A stretch of 64,000 bases of DNA from Dichomitus squalens LYAD-421 SS1 (lineage: Eukaryota; Basidiomycota; Agaricomycetes; Polyporales; Polyporaceae). The first letter of the stretch is position 1; each line of letters opens with the position of its first letter. The translations under genes were made by a program, and so were the position numbers. Below the pieces are notes generated by a model, which ran no database searches, was not told where the DNA came from, and worked only from the letters and a program-made list of their open reading frames with translations. The DNA lies in NCBI RefSeq assembly GCF_000275845.1, contig NW_006766898.1, positions 238,862 through 302,861 of the forward strand, given 5' to 3'. Positions 41,222 to 51,126 of the stretch are shown here, piece after piece.

Positions 41222-44200
41222 ATGGACCCCCTTCTTTCCGAAAGCTTCTATGATCCTCCGTACGACCTTGAAGGAGACCTCCCGCTCGCGGAGGACGTGC
41301 TCACTTGGCTCGACCATCTCCCAGAATCGCATCATTCGTCGGGAGCTAGTGCTAGTCCAGAACCATCCTCTGCGGCCGTAGCTGGTCCCTCCTCCTCAAG
41401 CTACACCTCTTCTCATTCGCCTGAAGAACCTCTCACAAATGGCTCTGGGTACTCCTCTTCATCTTCGTCGGCTCCGTCTTCGGGGTGCTCGCGGCAGGCG
41501 AAGAAGTCAAAGATATCTTTGGATGCCAGTCAGCCGTTGACGGTCAAGGGCAGGCCGCGCACCCGCGTTTACGTCGCTTGTCGCGAATGGTGAGTCCACG
41601 ACTGAGTATCGCCCTCGCACATGTTGCCCTCATGTGCTGCAAAGGTTCCCCAAAATCCTTGGGAAACGTCCATCCAGTTACTGACATAGACCTCCTCAGC
41701 CGGGATCGCAAGGTCCGCTGCGATGGTGCGAAACCTGTCTGTTTCACCTGTAGGAAGCGGCATCCCGACCTAACCGTATGCGACTACGAACCCGCACCAA
41801 AGCGACGTGGGCGGGATAAAGTACCAGGCTCTCGTACACGTCCTGGGACTGTTCCACGTACATCGCCGGGCGTACAAAGCTCGGGCAGTTCGGATGCGCA
41901 AGGGCAACGTAGGGCCAAAGCACATGACTCTGAAACGGATTTCGAGGTCAGTACTTCTACACCAGATCTCAGGCGCTGCGAACGCATATGCTGAACTTGT
42001 GTGTTGTTTCCGGTCTAGGCGATCATTCAAGGGTTTGATCCTGCAAACTTTGACCCCAACGATCCAGCGTCGTACGAGCTCCCCCCGCCCCCTGCCACAA
42101 ACACGCCAGAACACGGACAGCAGGTTAACGGCAGCAAGGGGCGCGCTCCCTTCATGGTCAGAGCGCCGAACATGCAGTTCGCCCGCGAGACGTGGTGGGA
42201 CGCCCTGCTCGTCTCCTACGCCTCCTACGACACCGACGGCGACCTCGGAGACGCGCTCGGGCTCACCGCGAAGCAGCGGGCCACGACGACGAAGCGGATC
42301 TTCGCAGACATCCGCGCGATCCTCCGCGCGTCCATCTTCTGGGCGAGCTTCCTCCACCTCCCGCGCTTCTTCGAGACGCTGCTGGACCCCGCGAAGCGCC
42401 ACGCGATCCAGCCGAGCCTGCTCCTGAGCATGCTCGCGATCGGGGCGCACGTGCAGAGCTCGGAGCTGCGGCAAGGCGCAAAGGGGCGCGCGAGGGCGCA
42501 GGCGCTGGTCGAGCAGGCGCATGCGGCCCTGCAGGCGAGCCTCAGCACGAACTGGGTGGACGTCGGGCTGGTGCAGGCCGCATGGGTATGCTTATGTTTC
42601 TATTGCCACTGGGAAGCGACGCTAACAATGCTTTCGTGTCAGTTCTTGACCTACTTTGAGATACAGGGCCACCCTACGCATGGCTGGGACCGGTGTCGAC
42701 ACTCGATCGTCCTGCTCGACTCGATGATCCGGCTGCTCAATCTGACGAACCTCGACGCCGATCGACCCGAGGCGCAGTACTCGCTCTTCGCGACGTACGC
42801 TAGCAGCAAGGATTGGTCGTCGGGCCAACAAGCGACGGTTGCCGACGCTGTCCACGGCGCAGCCTGCACTAATGTCGGCGCGGACGCACAGGCGCATCTA
42901 GGAGCGCAATGGCTTGGGATCGACATGGGCGGCGGCGCTGGGCCGGGGCTGGGAGCTATCCCGGCGGGGGACCGTCCGGGCTTGGGACAGGGCAGGTGCG
43001 CGTGTGCTCGGTACACGCTCAAGCAGCAGTGGCCGACTGTGTCGGAGATCGCGCCGCTCTGGGAGGCGACGACGATGTGGCCGGACGCGATGTCCGAGGG
43101 CGAGGTCCGGAAGGAGGAGTGCCGGAGACTCGTGTGGTCGAGCGTGATGCTTACAGCGGGGCAGAACAGTTACAATTCAGACGCGAAGGAAAGGATGCAT
43201 TTGTTTATCAAGGATTATCGCAATGTGAGTTATTCTTGTTGCTTGGATTTGATCACCCCGGATTGCTGATTTCTTTGATAGTATGCGGTTCTCTTCCCCG
43301 GAGAAGAGCTCAGCCGGCGAGGCATGGCACCCGTACGCCAGAATAACGTCTGGAACCTGTGTCTCCGCGCTATGATACTGTGGAACACTAGTGTACGGCG
43401 ACGGAGCGATCCAGACATCGGGCCGATGGAGCGAGCGGAGTATGCGTTGAATGCGTGGCTCGAAGCGGATGCCATCGAGGCGGCTCTGGACCAACACACA
43501 TGCAACCTGGAGGGAGGGATGTTGTTTCAGGCACGGGAGTTCCTGTTTACGTGAGTCTGCAGGCCTTCATGGCGACCGTAGCTCGTGTCCTGATGAAATG
43601 TTCGCACAGCACGCGGATGTTCATATCTCACGAATTCAGGATGTACGCGCCGCTAGTCACATCGTACGTGCCTGACGCCGCCGCTATTCAGGTGGACTAT
43701 CACGATTGCTTACACGGAGCTCATGCTAGGCTCGGGATCATGACTTATTATCGCAGCAAGGCAGATTTATGGCGTACGTCTTACGATCCCTTGTCCTTCG
43801 AGTCGTCCTGACGTTTACCGTGATACACGTCCAGTGCGTACGCAGATGGCAGTGACGCAGAAGATATGGGACGAAGCACAGATGAACCCGAAGAGCGAAC
43901 TGATCAACAGGCCGCTTCTCGGCTATTGGTTCATCGCACACATACTCCGGTATGTTCATCACCTTGTAACCGGCAACAGCCTGCAGGCTGATGGACGCGT
44001 GCCTGTACAGTGCAATATTACTGTACAAAGCTGATCCTACCCTCTTGATTGCCCTGGAAGCCGCGAAGGTGCACATCCAGCCGCTGGAGTACCTGATGCG
44101 GATCTGGCCGTGTGACGGTGGGTGGATTCACACGAACGTGCTCCATGATGGATATACAGGCTGACGGGCCCTCTTCACTCGCAGAGCTGCGGCAGCAGTG

Positions 44201-44333
44201 GTCTACGCTCCGGTATCAGCTTACCGAGTTCTGTCTCAAGGCTGGAGTAACCCCTCCCCAGGCTGCTATCCCTCCCCCGTTCTTGGTCGCCAAGGCGTCA
44301 TCCTCGCCTGAGGCTGCGACTGCCCAGGCTTGA
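41222..44333 (+). CDS. Zn2Cys6 transcription factor 1
   Basis: First of three related regulators. An acidic, Ser-rich N-terminus (MDPLLSESFYDPPYDLEGD) precedes the zinc cluster CRECRDRKVRCDGAKPVC, FTC and the last Cys in RHPDLTVC, with spacing C-x2-C-x6-C-x6-C-x2-C-x9-C. The codon for the second Cys is split by an intron (TG|C). A long fungal regulatory domain follows: FARETWWDALLVSYAS, FFETLLDPAKRHAIQPSLL, LVQAAWFLTYFEIQGHPTH, EVRKEECRRLVWSSVML, YAVLFPGEELSRRG, ADPTLLIALEAAKVHIQPL. At least eight introns. It has an intron within the segment before TRMFISHEF that factors 2 and 3 lack. It sits just upstream of two CE12 genes. Binds DNA (family knowledge); targets unknown. Confidence 0.88.
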
Positions 44334-45410
44334 GGGCCATGCGTGCGCCATCTCTCTGCCTTATTCTATTGATCGTACAATCATAGAGATATCTCACTCT
44401 TAAGCCTCGTTTTGCCGTTGTATCCTAGTTGGAAACTCGATACAGGGACATGAGTACGACCTATTCCTTGGACCGCTTACCTGCTGCGTGGTAGATAGAC
44501 CACGGACCGCTAGTCGGGTAGTACTAGTACATAAGCCAGTCGCGGATCACATCATACCTTAGCTTCTGACAGTCTCCAAGGCGGAGGTTGCAATGATAAG
44601 AGGTCAGTCTCCGCTCGTGCTACTCCGTAGTGCGTGCTTCACAAAGGATAAATAAGAACACGCAGCTTGATTGCTGCTTAAGATCCTCGACTTCTGCCTG
44701 CGTTTATGCTGGGATGTTGAGCTCTGGAAATGCGTACCATCTCTGACTATATGCACCCTAGGAATCCACTGGCTTCAGCAGGTATCCGGTGACCGCGAGA
44801 AGTGCGAAGTGCGATCCATATGGCACTTAATACCTGAACAGGAGGTGCGTGCAACCTGACCGTCATACCTCTTCTGACGGGTTTTTGACGTAGTACTTAT
44901 TTTCGTTAGGCATGATCATGTGATGCGGTTTCTTCTCCAAACCCTGTGCGTACCCTTCCCGGCCGCCTTGTGCCCAGGGCGGAAATCTAGCTTTCGATCC
45001 CAACAGCTCCGAGAAATACGCCGCTCGCTCCATGCTTCAGTCGAGATGTTGAAGCTACTTTTGAAGTCATGATGCCGCCGGTGCAAGGGCACTAAATGCG
45101 TTTCCCTCTTGGTATGTGAGGAAGTCGGGACATCGCCGGAACAAGCTCGCCTGACTCCGTGAAGATCAGACGACCTTCGAACGACGAAGACTTTGTGTCA
45201 CCCCAACCACGAACGGGATTGATCAGGAGAGCCAATGCAACAGGTCATGTACGGGCCGGAGTGGTTCTCTGTATAGGCGGCCCGACGCAGGGCCGGTATG
45301 GGCTCGCAACGAGAGGAGGTATAAGGTGACTTCCTGCCATGAAGGTTCAGATTGGACTTTCGCTCAACTCATACAAAACGAGTCATTCGACCTCCTTGGA
45401 GCCTTTTGCC
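44334..45410. other. Intergenic, includes duplicated CE12 promoter (left copy)
   Basis: The right part (about 45120-45350) is similar to 46870-47150 upstream of the second CE12 gene. Shared blocks include CGGGACATC, GTCAGACGAC (as GATCAGACGACCTTCGAA here) and TTGATCAGGAG, and both end in a TATA element. The left part (44334-45100) shows nothing recognisable. Confidence 0.55.
45320..45325 (+). promoter_or_regulatory. TATA box of CE12 gene 1
   Basis: TATAAG in GAGGTATAAGG, 91 bp before the start codon. The second CE12 gene has GAGGTATAAATCC at the corresponding place. Confidence 0.55.
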
Positions 45411-46270
45411 ATGAAATTGTCTGTTCTCGTCTTGTTCTCGGTCCTCATTGCCAGTGCCACCGCACTGCCCCAGCCGGACAAAACGATTGCGAAACGAGCG
45501 ACGCCGACGCTCTACCTCGCTGGTGACTCTACTATGGCGAAGGGCGGCGGAGGAAACGGGACCGAAGGTGCGCTTCATCTGCTACACGTTCGCGTGTGTA
45601 TGTAACGAACATCCTGTATATTATGGCAGGCTGGGGTCAGTACCTCGGGTACTCCATGAACATCCCAGTTGTCAATGACGCTGTTGGCGGCACGTCCGCG
45701 CGCTCGTACACGGACCAGGGCCGGTTTCAATCCCTCGTCGATACCGTCAAGTCTGGCGACTTCGTTGTGATCGAATTCGGGCACAACGACGGCGGCTCGC
45801 TTAGCACGACCGACAACGGGAACACTGACTGCTTCGGGGACGGTAACCAGACATGCATCTCCCCCACGACCGGCGAGACCGTCCACACCTTCGTGTACTA
45901 CGTGGAGCAGGCGGGCAAAGCGCTCCAGGCAAAGGGCGCAAACGTCATATTCAGCAGCCAGACGCCCGATAATCCCTGGGAGTCGGGCACGTTCGAGTAT
46001 ACGCCGTCGCGGTTCGTCGGATACGCGCAGGAGGCGGCGGGCAACCTCAGCGCAGCGTACGTCGATCACGGCCAGTACGTCGCCAACCGATTCCAAAGCC
46101 TTGGCCTTTCGATCGTGGATTCGTTTTTCCCGATGGACCACCTTCACACGAGTCCGCAGGGCGCGGATGTCGTGTCTGCGGCCTTCGTAAAAGGCGTGCT
46201 ATGTGCGAACGATGTTTTGGCGGCGCACGTCAAGAACACGACAGGCAGTGTTCCAGGCTCCTGCATCTGA
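45411..46270 (+). CDS. Rhamnogalacturonan acetylesterase (CE12, SGNH/GDSL hydrolase), copy 1
   Basis: Secreted enzyme removing acetyl groups from the rhamnogalacturonan I backbone of pectin. ATG 45411 gives the signal peptide MKLSVLVLFSVLIASATA, then PTLYLAGDSTMAKGGGG (block I, nucleophile Ser in GDST). An intron (about 45568-45629) precedes WGQYLGYSMNIPVVNDAVGG, then VVIEFGHNDGGS (GHND block), NVIFSSQTPDNPW, and MDHLHTSPQGA (catalytic Asp and His as DHLH). All SGNH residues are present and length fits the family. KR in TIAKRATP could be a Kex2-type propeptide site. Very similar to copy 2 at 47215-48083, so a tandem duplicate. An in-frame ATG further upstream is less likely, since the family starts at the signal peptide. 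Confidence 0.93.
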
Positions 46271-47214
46271 TTCTCTGCAGCGCTACCCGCGGTATTGGTG
46301 GAATTGGCATGACAAGACTGGGAGGTGTTGAGACATTTGTACGATAACTATTGGGCAACAGAGTCTCAATTCGTTCTGGCAGCAGTCGTAGCGTTGCTCA
46401 GAGTATACTTCTTACTCATGTTCGGAACATTTCCTCCTCGCTTTCTTTCAATAACAGTCAAAACGTGTGACGCGCAGCCATTCTGTTCCCTCAACGTACG
46501 GCATTCTTCATTCAGCGTACGTATCCACAGAGTAGCATCACGCTCCCAAGTGGGTCAGTGCGCAATCGACCGCTATAAACGTATGTACCAGCTATGTCGT
46601 AGCTCCCTACCCATGTACTGTGGCGACAGTTAGGATAAACCTAACGCTCGTACCGTCTTCGTGACTCGATGGGGCTAATTCATAGGCCACAGAACTTAAT
46701 AGGCCAACAACAAGATCCATCAGACCAACGACTTTCAGAAGATATAGGTGGTACCCCAGTTGCTCTCGGTCCAAATGCCAAGGGAAGTGACATCAATTGG
46801 TGCTGCAACATCTGACTGCATGCATCGTCAAGTGATGTAACTTCGCAGCAACCAGATTTGCACAAAGGCTTGCATGGAGACGACGGGACATCACCGGAAT
46901 AAGTTCGCCTTGTTCCGCGAAGGTCAGACGACATTCGAACCACGAGAGCATATGCTCCACCACCGCGAAACTCTTTCGCTCACGTTGGACGACGTTGATC
47001 AGGAGGGCCAATGCGACGGGCCAGGCATATGGTACTACAACACACGGTCCGGACTGGTTGCCTATACCTGACGGCCCGACAGAGAACCGGCATACATTCA
47101 CGAAGGGATGTAGCGAGGTATAAATCCATGGGTATTCCGCCATGATAGCCAAGGGCGGTGCCTTTGCCAGACTCTTACCAAACCTTGATTTTCTACGCCT
47201 AGAAGTCTTCCGCC
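46271..47214. other. Intergenic, includes duplicated CE12 promoter (right copy)
   Basis: Segment 46870-47150 resembles 45120-45350. The left half (46271-46860) shows no gene. Confidence 0.55.
47119..47125 (+). promoter_or_regulatory. TATA box of CE12 gene 2
   Basis: TATAAAT in GAGGTATAAATCC, 96 bp before the start codon and in the same relative position as in copy 1. Confidence 0.6.
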
Positions 47215-48083
47215 ATGAAGCTCCTCGTCGTTGCTCTGCTCCCGGTCCTCGTCGCTAGTGCTGCTGCACGATCACAGCCGGATGGGACGTTCGAAAAACG
47301 AGCGACACCCACAGTCTACCTCGCCGGTGACTCTACTATGGCGAAAGGCGGCGGTGGATCAGGAACTGAAGGTGGGGTCTCGTCTGCCAGGCCTGCTGTA
47401 CGCAGTCATGTAACTGAATCTTGTGAGTGCGGGTTACCACAGGGTGGGGCCAGTACCTCGGGTACTCCCTCAACATCCCAGTCGTCAACGACGCCGTTGC
47501 GGGACGTTCTGCACGCTCGTACACCGAAGAGGGACGGTTCCAAACCCTCGTCGATACCGTCAAGTCTGGCGACTTTGTTGTGATCGAATTCGGGCACAAC
47601 GACGGCGGCTCACTTAGCACGACCGACAACGGGCGCACCGACTGTCCCGGAGACGGCGAGCAAACATGTACCTCGCCTACCACCGGCGAGACGGTTTACA
47701 CCTTCGTGTTCTACGAGGTGGAGGCGGGCAAAGCGCTCCAGGCGAAGGGCGCGAACGTCATCTTCAGCAGCCAGACACCAAATAACCCTTGGGAGTCGGG
47801 CACGTTCGAGTATACCCCGTCGCGGTTCGTCGGTTACGCGCAGAAGGCGGCGAGCACCATCGGCGCGGCTTACGTCGACCACGGGCAGTATGTCGCGAAT
47901 CGATTCCAGAGCCTCGGCCTTTCGACCGTGGACTCGTTCTACCCGAACGACCACACGCATACGAGCCCTCAGGGCGCAAATATCGTGTCTGCTGCCTTTG
48001 TCAAAGGTGTGCTGTGTGCAAATGATGTACTGGCGGCGCATGTCAAGAACACGACGAGTAGTGTACCGGGGTCTTGCATATGA
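47215..48083 (+). CDS. Rhamnogalacturonan acetylesterase (CE12, SGNH/GDSL hydrolase), copy 2
   Basis: Same architecture as copy 1: signal peptide MKLLVVALLPVLVASAAA, FEKRATPTVYLAGDST, a single intron at the same position and phase (after GTEG), WGQYLGYSLNIPVVNDAVAG, EFGHNDGGSLSTT, NVIFSSQTPNNPW and NDHTHTSPQGA (catalytic DHTH), ending SSVPGSCI. All catalytic residues are present, so both copies should be active. Differences cluster in the loop after GHND (DCPGDGEQTC versus DCFGDGNQTC) and around AQKAASTIGA versus AQEAAGNLSA; the latter removes one N-glycosylation site found in copy 1. Confidence 0.93.
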
Positions 48084-48406
48084 TGTCCTATTGTGCCACA
48101 TGCGATAACATAGCTGCGCCTGCGGGATCCGGATATGTTGGAAGTTGATTGTACGATCTTCATACCATGACCAGAATTCATTTTTGTTCCATGTTCATCG
48201 CACTGCATTCTACTTCAAGTGTCCAACGTGGGTGGAAACGCGAGTGATCCGTAGAGGACTATATCGTGACCTATACGAGCAGCTGGTCAGCAATAGCTCC
48301 ATGCATGGATGGCCGTATATGCCGAGAGGGAACCAGTTGTACTGACCGAGAGTTCCCCTTGCATCATCGTGCGTAACACGCCGGGACTGCAATGGCTCTG
48401 GGGCTG
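48084..48406. other. Convergent intergenic region
   Basis: Between CE12 copy 2 (plus) and the F-box gene (minus). Nothing recognised. Confidence 0.5.
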
Positions 48407-50125
48407 CTATCTCCAGGGGGGCCAGTATATGCTCGTCTCCTCTTCATCGGTGCAAACGCGGGGAACAGTTGAACACCACGACATCCTGTCGTAGGCATCA
48501 ACTCCGATGAAAAGCTCCTCAACCATGTTACCCAGCCGATCGCGAATTTGTTCTTCCCATGCTGAGTGCAACATTCCATCGTAGCCCACCAGCAGTCGCC
48601 GAATCGGATAGCCCGAGGATAGACGATGACAGAGTACCTCGCGGACGTCTGCGAGCTGCTGCGCTTGCTCTAGACGGACAAAAAGGGTCGTGAGATAAGG
48701 TAGAGATGTCAGGTTCGATGCAGATGCATCTGAGTGCCACAATAGCGCCAGGTCCTCGCGGTTGACAAGTGTGGCATCGACGAGAATCAGGGTATGGACG
48801 TAAGAGAGCGTCGCGAGGACAGGGTTCGGGCCACGCAACAGGTGATAGGTGTGGGCGCCAGAGATCCAGAGCCGTGTCGCGGTTGAAAATCGTTGCACCG
48901 ACAAGGTTTCTCGGACGAGGCTGACAGTGTCCTCGGTATATGTGTGTGGGCCTGCGCTGATGTCGAGGCGCATTGGCATCGTGCATTCTGAGCTGCCGAC
49001 GGCTTGAACGGAGAGCACGCTTGTGGAACTAGAGCATGCCGGATCGATATTTGCGTACCATGAGCAACGCAGTGCATCGTAGACGACGTGAGCATCTGAG
49101 ATACGCTCCAACGCAGGGATAACGACTCCAGGGTAGATCCTCAAGTCCATGCTGTGCGAGACGCGCAGTGCGCAATTCGCCGGCAGCCGGAGGTGGGACA
49201 GAAATAGGTGGAACGAGTCGCGCGCAGAGGTGCAGTAGTCCAGAAGGGTAACCGAGAGCTTGCGAAGGTGTTTGAGGACGGCGACAGGATACGTGCCCTC
49301 GTGAGCCCAGCGCTCTACGGGAGGCAGGAAGGAGAGATAAGCTTGCTGGAGGCTGTAAGCGGAGGCTACGAGGGAAAGGAGGTCTTTTACACGCCATTTC
49401 GGGCGCAGATTCGCGCATGGGGAGTCCAGTATGAGGATCAGGGACGTGAGGGCGGGGAGCGGGTTGCCGGGAAATATCGGCACATTGGACATGTAGAGGA
49501 AAGCCAGCCGCCTCAGAACTGGTCCCTCAAAAAGAGGTACTTCGGATGCAGACTTCCAGGTGCCTTCATGAGTGACGCAGAGCCGTTCAAGGTTTGAAGC
49601 AGCCAAGGTAAGGGGAAACGGCAACCACCCCTCACTCCAGACGCCCTGCATAACACGGACGTGAAGTTCGTGAATCTGCTGCACTTCAAGTGGGTCCAGA
49701 GTGTCTCGGCTAAGCTCTCCTCGTCCTGCATCAGGAGGGACCCTTCCCGTCCAATGAATGTATAGTGCGCCGGCGGTACGGCGCTTCAGAAAGTGCGAAG
49801 TTAAGTTGCACGACTTCGAGGGTCGAGGCCAGGATTCCGGATAGAATACACTTGACCAAAGTGAGGAAGTTCCAATGAGAATTTCGCGCCAACGATGGCA
49901 GACCTGAGCGACACTTTGTAGGCGAGAATTGTCTCGCAGTCGGAACAAGTTCCCTACACCCTTCGGAAAGAGGTGGCAGGCTTCACTGCGATCGTCAAGA
50001 ACGAAGGAGAAGATGGCGGCGATGATTTCGGGCGGTATCTGCTGAATCGTAACATTGGATATAGCTGGATTTGTAGTGGAAGCCAGTAGTGTTTGAGGTG
50101 GTAGGAGCGACTCCGAAGCTGAGAC
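48407..50125 (-). CDS. F-box protein, 5' exon unresolved
   Basis: The readable frame begins after a likely acceptor (CCCAG at 50130-50126 on the minus strand) with VSASESLLPPQT, then the F-box VTIQQIPPEIIAAIFSFVL and VAQVCHRWREILIGTSSLWS, followed by about 430 residues of leucine-rich repeat-like sequence (for example LRRLAFLYMSNVPIF, LRKLSVTLLDY) and a C-terminus ending SIYWPPWR. No ATG opens the frame before the F-box, so a short first exon is missing from my model. Similar in layout to the genes at 6036-8093 and 58440-60128. Expected role: substrate receptor of an SCF ubiquitin ligase. Confidence 0.8.
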   Translation of the reverse strand, partial: VSASESLLPPQTLLASTTNPAISNVTIQQIPPEIIAAIFSFVLDDRSEACHLFPKGVGNLFRLRDNSRLQSVAQVCHRWREILIGTSSLWSSVFYPESWPRPSKSCNLTSHFLKRRTAGALYIHWTGRVPPDAGRGELSRDTLDPLEVQQIHELHVRVMQGVWSEGWLPFPLTLAASNLERLCVTHEGTWKSASEVPLFEGPVLRRLAFLYMSNVPIFPGNPLPALTSLILILDSPCANLRPKWRVKDLLSLVASAYSLQQAYLSFLPPVERWAHEGTYPVAVLKHLRKLSVTLLDYCTSARDSFHLFLSHLRLPANCALRVSHSMDLRIYPGVVIPALERISDAHVVYDALRCSWYANIDPACSSSTSVLSVQAVGSSECTMPMRLDISAGPHTYTEDTVSLVRETLSVQRFSTATRLWISGAHTYHLLRGPNPVLATLSYVHTLILVDATLVNREDLALLWHSDASASNLTSLPYLTTLFVRLEQAQQLADVREVLCHRLSSGYPIRRLLVGYDGMLHSAWEEQIRDRLGNMVEELFIGVDAYDRMSWCSTVPRVCTDEEETSIYWPPWR

Positions 50126-51126
50126 CTGGGGAAGACGATGCGTATCAATGCTAGGCGGCCACGAGTGAGTTGCGTACCGGCTTCGTCGCGTCTCTATTAC
50201 CGGAAGTAATCGTGAGTCGTGTCATCACAAACAATATGAGATGTGCCATAGCGCGCAAATGCTTACACGAGGATAGCGAACGCTCTGGTCCCATAGTAGG
50301 ACTGTTGCCTGGCCGACATTGCCGTCAGCCCGAGTAAGAGCTGAGTGGGTCGGGGTAGCAAAGCAGGAAGAAGCTATCGCTGAGGAGAGTTGGGTCGTGG
50401 GATTGAGAAGTCGGACAACGTACGGCTAGGGGAAGAAGTGTCATAGATTGATGTCGCAGTCGAAGTTGTTCTCACCGTGATCGATCCATCGTGAGTCATT
50501 GGACAGATGATAGTCACTTTCCCGTGTACTGCACAGATCGAAATAAGGAGAGAGCGCGGATTCGAGTCGTGCAACTGTATTCATATACAGTATATATGGG
50601 CGGCCGAGAAGGTCGAATTGCCGTAGACACCGTCTCCAGCCGGCCATGGAGGTGATACGGGCACTGGACCTAAGCAGCGGGGCACCGGACGCTTCCCTAC
50701 AAACGATCTGCTGCGAGCATCGGGCGCCACCGACTCAGGACTTATGACTGGCGAAGAAGCAGAACAGATGGCAGAACATACATAAGTACTGGGAGACCTA
50801 ACGCGGCTGATACAGGCGCCGGACTCAGTCAGGGTGCTGAGGTAAGCCGTCCACGCAAGGCCTAGAGCGACTGACCGGGTCGTTGTAAGTAACTTGATCT
50901 CGAGGCCGAAAACGTCGCCGGCCCCTTCAGTACTTACAGAAGCTGGGAGTTACGTCTTCTGAGAGTCACGAAAATGACACCGGAGTGCTGCGGGCCAAGC
51001 TCGAGCTTGACTGCGTAGAGCCCCTTGACTGCGCTCCTGATGAATATTCAGACTGCATTGCCACTTCGTTGGAGTCGATCAGCCGACGCACTGGGTCGTC
51101 AATATCAGCCCTTCTCTTCCACTTCG
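50126..51126. other. Upstream region of Zn2Cys6 factor 2, start of tandem unit
   Basis: From about 50570 the sequence resembles 54355-54950 upstream of factor 3 (shared CAGGCGCCGGA, AAGGCCTAG, CTTGACTGCGCTCCTGATGA and others). It probably also holds the unmodelled first exon of the F-box gene on the minus strand (50126-50230). Confidence 0.55.
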
